Assembly (NCBI GenBank): GCA_040218415.1
Contig: JAVJRN010000044.1
Location: forward strand, 1-29,842
From: JAVJRN01 sp040218415
GTDB taxonomy: Bacteria > Bacteroidota > Bacteroidia > Cytophagales > Cyclobacteriaceae
Length of the DNA stretch: 29,842 bases
Direction: 5' to 3'
Both the position numbers and the translations under genes were made by a program. Of this stretch, positions 14,201 to 21,179 are shown piece after piece. Under the pieces are notes generated by a model. It was not told the DNA's origin. It ran no database searches and was given only the letters and a program-made list of their open reading frames with translations. Numbering within the stretch: position 1 is the stretch's first letter; every line of letters begins with the position of its first letter.

Positions 14201-16231
14201 TCCTTTAGGGTACAAAATGCCATCAGAATCCAAATAGGCTATACTATCATTACTCAAAGACCAATTAATATCGGTGATTCCCGCCCCATCAATTGTAACA
14301 TCTGCCGTTAATTGAGTGCTTTTACCCGGCACCTTGATATCCGTTCCGCTAATGCTTACAGCGGAAGCTACCGAACCTTCGTATACCACTTCCTCAATCA
14401 TCATACCGCCGATATATACAAAATCATTTTCACCAACATCTGTTAGTTGAATAGATACAGCTCCAGTATCGTTGGGAAACAGATACGGCGAAGTAACCAG
14501 CTTACTGCGGTTACCACTTACGATTAACTCCTCTGAAAAAGAAGAAGAACCAATGATATCAAACTTGGTGATTCTACCAGATGTGCTTTGCCTCGTTGCA
14601 AAAATGGTGAACTTATATATCTTCTCCGGATCCAGATTATCAATATAAAATTTAGCTCCGTTAGGGTTGTTTGTTGTAAAGTAATCTTCTGTTACTGTAG
14701 ATAATGCCAGACTACCTAAAGCTTCTCCAGGGCCGGAAAGTCCACCGTTATTACCAGGATAAGATGATAAAACATCATCTTCTGAAAGAGTATATGCAGT
14801 AGATATTCCGTCGGTATTTACTAGGGCATGCGATGCTCCATCTATAAAATTAGTCCAATGACTTCCCTTAGAGTCTGGGCTACTTGTTTGGTTTCCAGTG
14901 GTACCAAAATCAATTAGAAAAACTTGTTGTAATGAATACAACTGACCTGTAATGGTGATGTCTTTCGCGCCTTTTACGCCACTGCCATCTACGCTTGTGG
15001 CCGTAACTGTAACCGTACCGTTTCCTTTGGCAGTAAGTAGCCCTGATTCGTTGATAGTTGCTAAGTTGGAAGGTTCTACTGACCATTTCACCGCCTTATT
15101 CGTTGCTTCCGTTGGTGTAATCTCCACAGACATTTGAGAGGTACCTTCTGGTGTAGTAATATTCTCCCCAACAATGTTGATATTCGTTATCGGTACTAAA
15201 TCAGGAATGCTTTCCACGATTTTCATCGCATTGATATATCCAAAGCTGTTGTTGGTTTCAACCAAAATAGAAATAAACCCATCTTGATTGGACGTCATCT
15301 CTACTTCAAATAATTCGTCATCATTACAATGTGTACAGTCGCCAGATCCCAGATCCTGGCCGGATGTTTGGATATTTCCTGAAAGGGTAGTTGCGCCTGT
15401 TACCGAATAGCTGGTGATTCGCTCACTCGTTGTATTTCTACTTCCAAGAATAGACAGCTTATAGCTATGATTTGGGTTCAGGCAGGAAATATCAATTTGA
15501 CCAGATGAGCCTGATTCAAGATACAAATAAGAATTGGTTGCATTAGTCTCTGCCAGCTCCCCTAGCTTAACAGCATTAGGTGAAGTAAAATCAGCATTAT
15601 TATTCGCTAAAAAAGAACCCGAGGTTCTAATATCGTACCTATGCGTTTTTGAGCTGTCAACAAGTGCAAACGAAGCGTTGTTTGAGGTCACATTAGTCCA
15701 ATAGTTCTGACTATTATCTTCACCATTTATACTACTTTCCTGATTACTAAAGTTAACTAAGAACATGTTGTTTTCTGTAGATGGCTGGCCAATACAATCA
15801 CATTGAGCACCAAGGCGTAACTTTTCTTTCATTTCAAAAGGGATGGTTCCTGTTATAGCATTGCCTTCACTATCTTGAATAGCATGCCAGAAAGCACCAT
15901 TGCCTTTAGCAAGGATTGTTCCTAAATCTACTTCATAGTATTCCGTAGGCGTCCAGGTTAACCTCCATATCCTGTCTTTAATGTTGATTAATGGAACTGC
16001 TCCATTAGGAGGCGTATTTGGTTCCCACGACCAAAAATACAAGGTATCCCCAGGTACAGCCAAGTCGTTTCCTGACAAATCGTAATACCAGGAAACCTCT
16101 TCATTAAAGCTGTAAGAAGTGGGAGAGGTACACACCGATACGGGCGGTAATTGTGCCCATGCCATACTACAAACGAAGAATGTAGACATTATAAGTATTA
16201 ATTTCATTTTGTTATTGATTTGATTCATCAT
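11225..16231 (-). CDS. Giant T9SS protein with SusE/F-like modules and an SGNH esterase domain
   Basis: 1668 residues. Signal peptide, most naturally from Met9 (16207), ends MAWAQ. Order: shared N-terminal module (31-140), shared module (155-342), Ig-like Big_2 (345-430), another shared-type module (435-615), Big_2 (620-705), two SusE/SusF-like starch-binding-type segments (706-815 and 812-920), SGNH hydrolase (928-1132), LamG-like domain (1140-1310), three repeats of about 85 residues with a cadherin-like/Ig look (1333-1590), and a T9SS type A sorting domain beginning at VYPNP (1604). SGNH blocks are visible: GSS (Ser936 likely nucleophile), G983, N1013 and D1107xxH1110. The first block is GSS, not GDS. 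The esterase could remove acyl groups from the glycan while the other modules hold it. The first Met abuts the GH97 stop directly. Confidence 0.8.
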   Translation of the reverse strand: MMNQINNKMKLILIMSTFFVCSMAWAQLPPVSVCTSPTSYSFNEEVSWYYDLSGNDLAVPGDTLYFWSWEPNTPPNGAVPLINIKDRIWRLTWTPTEYYEVDLGTILAKGNGAFWHAIQDSEGNAITGTIPFEMKEKLRLGAQCDCIGQPSTENNMFLVNFSNQESSINGEDNSQNYWTNVTSNNASFALVDSSKTHRYDIRTSGSFLANNNADFTSPNAVKLGELAETNATNSYLYLESGSSGQIDISCLNPNHSYKLSILGSRNTTSERITSYSVTGATTLSGNIQTSGQDLGSGDCTHCNDDELFEVEMTSNQDGFISILVETNNSFGYINAMKIVESIPDLVPITNINIVGENITTPEGTSQMSVEITPTEATNKAVKWSVEPSNLATINESGLLTAKGNGTVTVTATSVDGSGVKGAKDITITGQLYSLQQVFLIDFGTTGNQTSSPDSKGSHWTNFIDGASHALVNTDGISTAYTLSEDDVLSSYPGNNGGLSGPGEALGSLALSTVTEDYFTTNNPNGAKFYIDNLDPEKIYKFTIFATRQSTSGRITKFDIIGSSSFSEELIVSGNRSKLVTSPYLFPNDTGAVSIQLTDVGENDFVYIGGMMIEEVVYEGSVASAVSISGTDIKVPGKSTQLTADVTIDGAGITDINWSLSNDSIAYLDSDGILYPKGNGTVEVIATVAIPDGPSDTLEISVSNQIIGDLYLFGDGIEGDPDGSSLENAIAMKQLPAPNGILSGVFTTFTGVDATGAFQFYKIQADTAVYYGVNESGEVVEGGAAIAPSSEWTGPVRLRVDLTQGNYEVVWDYQLLIKGNGTKGAWGGEGATLNYAGNGIWSDTVDFTFSDAPNDATFFRYYVESTDNYGNYRRYQKLTGSRNTLVQDFPDESGGRAFTTIDLNQGKYIISINMQDLTFKMKNTVEIEDGIAFMGSSVAAGYPVPTAQGPYKGYAYKYDSLLQQRFDAGVSETDWATVNISIGGNTTHDLEERFEENLIPSGMSYVWYGLALANQGILSATDKQALADEFLTGMQRLIDDAKSAQITPVVANSYPNGFYDDEYEYVIDANIEMAQWDVPSVNFMGALDDGTGKWVPAYQAILGDGGPDSAHPNAAGYNEMFYTIVPSLFDALKAEKPQPIKHNNKSLTIDEANSGKVYTFSPDGTVHSFTVSLNVKTIGSGELIKLFSGDTTLTISVDPSNGTLEYSSTNTIIDGTTVLNDGEWHTISFTHYYAAARSILYVDGNAEGEAKEQIVLSKVDLNSPTVTEGTQFSNLIFYRSGMTKQEIALLSDDSKLLKSSLEVYAPLDGTNELPLLTNLAQSTVSLKVSGELNQDASLKDLRIDGESLGDFDALKFDYERVLPFGTTTIPEVTVTKNDLFATFEITPAESLPGKTTIVVTAEDQSVSSTYNVLFSLEAPKTDATLSSMKVGGVEIEGFRSDSLKYIFELPFSEQSVPEVDVVLSDNSASYEITPAVELPGTTFIIVTAQDVNITTTYEVVFNLAQASNEARLSDILIEGEPLVDFNSEILTYTIELPLGTTRVPNIEGVKQDPNSSIAYDFAISLPGTSTIIVTAEDQSTTQTYVINFTMEEEVLATNHLSGIKVYPNPVVNILSFNQPLPAEKIKIYNMEGSLQMEVPYLTDRIDVSLLKKGVYFLRYNDQAIKFIKN

Positions 16232-18298
16232 TTAGTTGTTTATTATGGAAGCTGTTTCTATCCGTATTGGAGCAAAACGAATAGCTTGCCCGCCTCCTGC
16301 AGCTAAACGAACTTTAAGTTTTTCTCCCTTTTTCATGCGTATAGCTGATATTTCTACGCCTTGAGGATTATTGTCATATGAGGCATCTTGCGCGTCAGCA
16401 TAAATTTCAGCCAAATATTCTTTTTCATTGTCCAAAAAATCTAGATCAAGTTCCAGTTCTCTGGATTCTTCGTTATTCACTATACCGAGATACCAATCAT
16501 CAGTTTTTTTACATTTTCTGGCTGTGGCTACATATTGCCCAATGTTAGCATCTATAACTTTGGTTTTTTCCCAATCTGTTGGTATATCTCTGATAAACTG
16601 AAATGCAGGTTGGTTTTCATAATGTTCTGGGAAATCAGCTGCCATTTGTACTGGGCTGTAAAGTGTAACATATAAAGCCAGTTGATTAGCCAATGTTGTA
16701 TGGGTGCTGTTGCCTTTTCGATATTTATCAAAATCTAACTGGAAGATACCTGGAGTATAATCCAACGGACCAGCCAAACCCATAGTAAATGGCAAGATGG
16801 TCGTATGACTAGAAGGATTGCCTTCACTCCACGCATTGAACTCCATCCCTCGCATTGCCTCCCTACTAAGCATATTTGGATACGTTCTTCTCAAGCCTGT
16901 TGGCTTGATTGGTTCGTGAGCCACTACACAAACCCCATATTTTGCAGCTGTTTCCAAGACATTTCGGTAATGATTGATCATCGCTTGACCATGGTGATGC
17001 AAACCTGCCTGACTATATTTGATCGATCCTACATAGCCTGTTTTCACCGTATGAACACCCAATTCATTGAGGTATCGAAAAGCGTCTTCCATCTGATTTT
17101 CATAGTTGAGTACATCTCCTCCCGTTTCATGATGAGCAATAATATTGACTCCTTTGTCACGAGCATATTTCACTAAATATGGCAAGTCATAGTCAGGGTA
17201 TGGCTTTGTGAAATTAAAATCAGGATTATTTGTCCAGTCTTCCCAACCAGTATTCCATCCTTCCACCAGTACTCCTCCTATCCCATTTTCAGCAGCAAAA
17301 TCTATGTATCGAATAGCATTCTCTGTAGTTGCTCCATGTTTTGGCCCAAACTCCCAGGTTGATTTGGCCATGTGCATTTCCCACCAAATACCTACGTACT
17401 TCATGGGCTGAATCCATTTTGTATCTTTTAGCACACTTGGCTCATTGAGGTTAAGTATCATTCTGGAAGCCGCGAGCTTGGCTGGAGATTTGGCGATTTG
17501 AATGGTTCTCCAAGGAGTAACCATTGGAGCTTTTGTTTTCACTTTAATTCCGTCAGGCCATGGCACCAAATGACTCTCCAATTCCAATTTCTCACTGTCC
17601 AACGCTAAGGTCATAGACGAATAATTGGTAAGATTCGCCTCATGAATAGCCAAATGAACACCATTTTTCAGGACAAAAGTGGCAGGTGTTTGCATCAGCG
17701 TTTTGATCGCAGCTAGATCACTGTTTTGATACAGCCTTTCATAGGTATCGTAACCATTTTCCCAAGTATTGGTAAGCGTATCACATGGCTGATACCATAC
17801 ACTAGGATTCTCAACAAAGTTAAAGGCGGTTTCCTCAGATAGTATTTGAAGCTCATTCAAACCGTCTTGTTCTGGTATCTGATAACGAAAAGCCACCCCG
17901 TCATCAAATGCCCTAAACATCACGATCATCTTTCGACCTAAATCCCCAGTTTCCTTCAGATGAATTATCATTTCATTGTATTGATTAGGAACGAAGCGCT
18001 CTTCGCCCCATACGGGTTCCCAAATTTCATCCAGTGAACTATGCTTTACATCTACTATTTCAAATCCGGAAATCATATCTTCTATACCTGCGAACCTGAA
18101 TCCCATTCTAGAATTATCTAGTATTTTCGCTCCTCCACTTCTTACAGAATAATAAGGAGTTCCTTGGTCAAGTAGGAAAGCCAGTTCAATGGAATTATCA
18201 GGTGAACTCACCAAGAGGTCTCCTTGCTGAATTTTATCCTGCTGGCAAGCAGAGAAGAAAAATACCAAACTGAGTATTAGTATATATTTCGTTTTCAT
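16232..18298 (-). CDS. GH97 glycoside hydrolase, inverting alpha-glucosidase type, lipoprotein
   Basis: 688 residues with a lipoprotein signal (FFFSAC, Cys18). The N-terminal beta-sandwich (about 25-290), catalytic barrel (about 300-570) and C-terminal beta domain (580-688) match GH97 in length and order. E391 (HHETGG), E462 (AHEP) and E486 (RGMEFNAW) have spacings of 71 and 24 residues, close to the catalytic Glu residues E439, E508 and E532 of SusB. The position that holds the Asp nucleophile in retaining GH97 alpha-galactosidases reads VKTGYVG here (Gly421), as in SusB, so an inverting alpha-glucosidase is expected, releasing glucose from oligosaccharide ends in the periplasm or at the membrane. 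It follows the GH71/99-like gene by 5 bases. Exact linkage preference cannot be read. Confidence 0.9.
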   Translation of the reverse strand: MKTKYILILSLVFFFSACQQDKIQQGDLLVSSPDNSIELAFLLDQGTPYYSVRSGGAKILDNSRMGFRFAGIEDMISGFEIVDVKHSSLDEIWEPVWGEERFVPNQYNEMIIHLKETGDLGRKMIVMFRAFDDGVAFRYQIPEQDGLNELQILSEETAFNFVENPSVWYQPCDTLTNTWENGYDTYERLYQNSDLAAIKTLMQTPATFVLKNGVHLAIHEANLTNYSSMTLALDSEKLELESHLVPWPDGIKVKTKAPMVTPWRTIQIAKSPAKLAASRMILNLNEPSVLKDTKWIQPMKYVGIWWEMHMAKSTWEFGPKHGATTENAIRYIDFAAENGIGGVLVEGWNTGWEDWTNNPDFNFTKPYPDYDLPYLVKYARDKGVNIIAHHETGGDVLNYENQMEDAFRYLNELGVHTVKTGYVGSIKYSQAGLHHHGQAMINHYRNVLETAAKYGVCVVAHEPIKPTGLRRTYPNMLSREAMRGMEFNAWSEGNPSSHTTILPFTMGLAGPLDYTPGIFQLDFDKYRKGNSTHTTLANQLALYVTLYSPVQMAADFPEHYENQPAFQFIRDIPTDWEKTKVIDANIGQYVATARKCKKTDDWYLGIVNNEESRELELDLDFLDNEKEYLAEIYADAQDASYDNNPQGVEISAIRMKKGEKLKVRLAAGGGQAIRFAPIRIETASIINN

Positions 18299-18303
18299 CT
18301 GAG

Positions 18304-19551
18304 TTATTTTAAATTCTGTATTTTAACATTTTCAGCACGAGCTGCATCCACGTCTAGCGCCGTTAAATAGTAGAACATCTGTTCTATATGATTTTGAATT
18401 TCCTGATTATCGTCAAGGGCTGTATCCTTGGTCAATAGGTACCAGTCATAAATGAGTTCCAGCTCTCCTTTCCCAAAACGACTGATATAGGTGAAGTCTT
18501 GTAGTTGCTCTAAGAAAGTAAATCCGTTTTCCACGGTGGGCTCCACTATTGTGCCTTCTCCAAAGTCATTCCAAGTGGCCACTTGTAAGAAATCGATCGT
18601 AGTGAAATTATCAAGAGATACATCAAGAATGTCGTCAAAAGTCTGTGGACTTACAGGTATCTCCCAACCGATAATATCCTCTCCGAGTCCTTCGAGATAA
18701 TAGTCTTTGAATCCTGGATAGGCTATGCCTCCAATAACATCATCCACATTGGACTGTGCGTAGTAATTAGAAATATCTGTGAGGTCTTGCCCACCCCAAG
18801 GCCACACGTAAGAGCCAGAAGCTACGCCACCTGCGAGGTTATTATTCCAAAGTGGAACGAAAGTTTCTCTTGCATTAGTTGAGGCCAAAATATCCTCCCA
18901 TTCGCCCGCATCCGTAATGCCTATAGGCCCAAAAATGAGTAAGAGGGGTGAGTCATTGGATTTGATATATCTAACATTACTGTAATAGTACTCTTCCATG
19001 TATTGGAGATTTGCCATTACGTCAGAAGCATCCGCCGAAAATCGATCCTCCAAGACAATCGCAAAGTCCAACCCAATTTCATCTAAATGAGAAATAAGCT
19101 TATTGGAGTTCTGTAGTAGCATTTCAATATCTCCATTGGTGCCTTCTACTCCATACCAGTCAATCAGAATGCCATCGATACCAGCATATTTCATCAACAA
19201 CAGATGATAGCGAATCACATCAGGGTCTGAGCTGTGATAAGGGCCGATCAAAGGATAAAAATGAGCAGCAATATCGCGTTGACCGGTAGCAGGATCAATT
19301 TGTGTGGGGTCTGAGTTTCTCATAGTCCAGTGATAACCCCAATTGGGGGTTGTATCATTGGGTGTCTCAAACCAAGGCATGTAGTGCATATACACGGGCA
19401 GTGGATTTTGCTTGGCAACATCCACTGGATTAAGTCTGATTACTTTACTTCCCGCATTGAAACTCAAAGTGTCCACAGGACTTATGGTTTCCTGACATGC
19501 CATCAACAGGACAGCCACAATGTAAATATGATTTTTTGTAAATATTTTCAT
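18304..19551 (-). CDS. GH71/GH99-like glycoside hydrolase, lipoprotein
   Basis: 415 residues with a lipoprotein signal (LLMAC, Cys19). The TIM-barrel-like protein shows PVYMHYMPWFETP (53-65), WGYHWT (71-76), GPYHSSDPDVIRYHLLLMK (103-121), GILIDWYG (127-134; D131), VLEDR (E168) and WNDFGEGTIVEP (327-338; E332). The last motif resembles the WNEWxEGTxIEP signature of GH99-like enzymes, and such proteins are often annotated as family 71/99-like. GH71 members cleave alpha-1,3-glucan and GH99 members cleave alpha-mannosides internally. Next to GH97 and GH87-like genes, action on an alpha-glucan is the better guess. The stop is 5 bases before GH97 and the start is 9 bases after SusD, so it is part of the operon. 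The substrate is inferred. Confidence 0.75.
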   Translation of the reverse strand: MKIFTKNHIYIVAVLLMACQETISPVDTLSFNAGSKVIRLNPVDVAKQNPLPVYMHYMPWFETPNDTTPNWGYHWTMRNSDPTQIDPATGQRDIAAHFYPLIGPYHSSDPDVIRYHLLLMKYAGIDGILIDWYGVEGTNGDIEMLLQNSNKLISHLDEIGLDFAIVLEDRFSADASDVMANLQYMEEYYYSNVRYIKSNDSPLLLIFGPIGITDAGEWEDILASTNARETFVPLWNNNLAGGVASGSYVWPWGGQDLTDISNYYAQSNVDDVIGGIAYPGFKDYYLEGLGEDIIGWEIPVSPQTFDDILDVSLDNFTTIDFLQVATWNDFGEGTIVEPTVENGFTFLEQLQDFTYISRFGKGELELIYDWYLLTKDTALDDNQEIQNHIEQMFYYLTALDVDAARAENVKIQNLK

Positions 19552-19560
19552 GGTAATATC

Positions 19561-21171
19561 TTAGTATCCAGTGTTTTGAGTAAGAGAAGAGTTTGCTGCC
19601 AATGCTTTAGTCGGGATCGGAAAGATGGAATAATGATCAGGTGAAACTTGTTTGGCAAACCAAGTTCCTTTGGTGAACCTATCGAATCGGATCAAGTCGG
19701 TTCTTCGATGACCCTCCCAATAGAGTTCCAACCCTCTCTCTCGAAGAATCTCGTTCCCTTCAGCCGATAGTGACCCAAGGGGATTTGCGCCCCTCTGTAT
19801 TCTAAGTTCATTGAGGGTGTTTAATGCCTCTTCAGTGTTGCCCATTCGCCAAAGCGCTTCAGCTTTTACCAATACCACATCAGCAAATCTGAGGAGCGCA
19901 ACATCGTTATCGGCCTGAAATGGAGAAGGGGAATTATCATCTGGTGCCCATTTAATTACCCTCACTCCTTCTATCTCTGACGCCTGACGTATGTTTCCGA
20001 TGATGGCAGTGAAACTTAGCGGATTACCATTTCTATCGTTCAACATTGTGCCACTTGGATCATATTGCTGGCCGAAAAGCATCCCTAGGTCAAAACCAAA
20101 AAGTTCATTGTATCTACCATTATTAAATCTGGTATCAATAGAAGTGACGCCATTTGAGGGGTTTTGATCGTCATCCCAAGTGTTAAAAAACTCCTCTGTG
20201 GTACACATTCCGTTCCACGGAGCATAGTTGACCACACCCGCCTGCTGGTTATAATGCAGTGTCATCAAATTTCGAGTTGTCGTATGCGCGTAATTCCACA
20301 GGTTGTCCTGATTTTGAATGACCAAGAGTGATTCAGGACTTGTTTCATTAGCCGCCTCGAACATGGAGAAATAATCTCCAGCTAACTGATATGAACCAGA
20401 ATTGATCACCGCATCAGCATTTAGAATAACCTTAGACATGTCATCAGATGTTGGCGCATTCAGGCCTTCATAAATAAACCTATTGAGGTATATTTTTGCC
20501 AACAATGCATGAGCACTCTCCTTAACTACTCTGCCATATTCGGGCAACTCCTCCTTACTATACAGATCGACAATTGCTCTTTCTAACAGATCTATTGCCC
20601 ACTGTGTACCTGCACTCCTACTAAGCACAACGGGAGACAATTGGTCATTGAGTGTTGGCAACACCCCGAACAGGTCTATATATTGCCAAGAATAATATGC
20701 CAAAAGAACGTCGAGTTCCGCATTATATGGAACCAAGAAATCCGTAAGCTCAGGTTTAAGTCTAATAAAGTCTGTAAACAGCTGTTTTACCTCAAAGCTG
20801 CGAGCTACGCCTCTTGATAACCCGTCCCAGGCCGATTGAATAAATTCATGGTCGGGATTCCAGGAGTGCTCGTGCAACTGAATCCAAAGACCATTATCTG
20901 ACCAGTCTGTACCACGAGTAGGTACGACCATCTCATCGGTGGTCACTTCTGTTAGGGCAAAAATTTCGCGCTCATCTAGGTATTGATACAATTGATTATA
21001 AGAAGTTGAAAGGTAGTTCTTAACCAATGTTGTATCTTCAATAAGCTGATCTGCTGCATCTAGTACAACCACGTCACCATCTATTCTATCAAAGACTTCA
21101 GGCTCCAGATCTGTGCAGCCAAAGAAAGCTGTAAGTATAAATGCGATTTTGAATTGTTTGAATGTATTCAT
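19561..21171 (-). CDS. susD: SusD/RagB-family glycan-binding outer-membrane lipoprotein
   Basis: 536 residues with a lipoprotein signal (AFFGC, Cys19). It has the helical TPR-like SusD fold signature: an N-terminal segment with LSTSYNQLYQYLDE (54-67), and near the C-terminus the family-typical NEILRERGLELYWEGHRR followed by TDLIRFDRF. The length is normal for the family. It forms the lid of the SusC channel and captures the glycan at the cell surface. It lies 8 bases after susC, the standard order. The gene symbol denotes the family, since the true substrate is unknown. Confidence 0.95.
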   Translation of the reverse strand: MNTFKQFKIAFILTAFFGCTDLEPEVFDRIDGDVVVLDAADQLIEDTTLVKNYLSTSYNQLYQYLDEREIFALTEVTTDEMVVPTRGTDWSDNGLWIQLHEHSWNPDHEFIQSAWDGLSRGVARSFEVKQLFTDFIRLKPELTDFLVPYNAELDVLLAYYSWQYIDLFGVLPTLNDQLSPVVLSRSAGTQWAIDLLERAIVDLYSKEELPEYGRVVKESAHALLAKIYLNRFIYEGLNAPTSDDMSKVILNADAVINSGSYQLAGDYFSMFEAANETSPESLLVIQNQDNLWNYAHTTTRNLMTLHYNQQAGVVNYAPWNGMCTTEEFFNTWDDDQNPSNGVTSIDTRFNNGRYNELFGFDLGMLFGQQYDPSGTMLNDRNGNPLSFTAIIGNIRQASEIEGVRVIKWAPDDNSPSPFQADNDVALLRFADVVLVKAEALWRMGNTEEALNTLNELRIQRGANPLGSLSAEGNEILRERGLELYWEGHRRTDLIRFDRFTKGTWFAKQVSPDHYSIFPIPTKALAANSSLTQNTGY

Positions 21172-21179
21172 AATGATAA

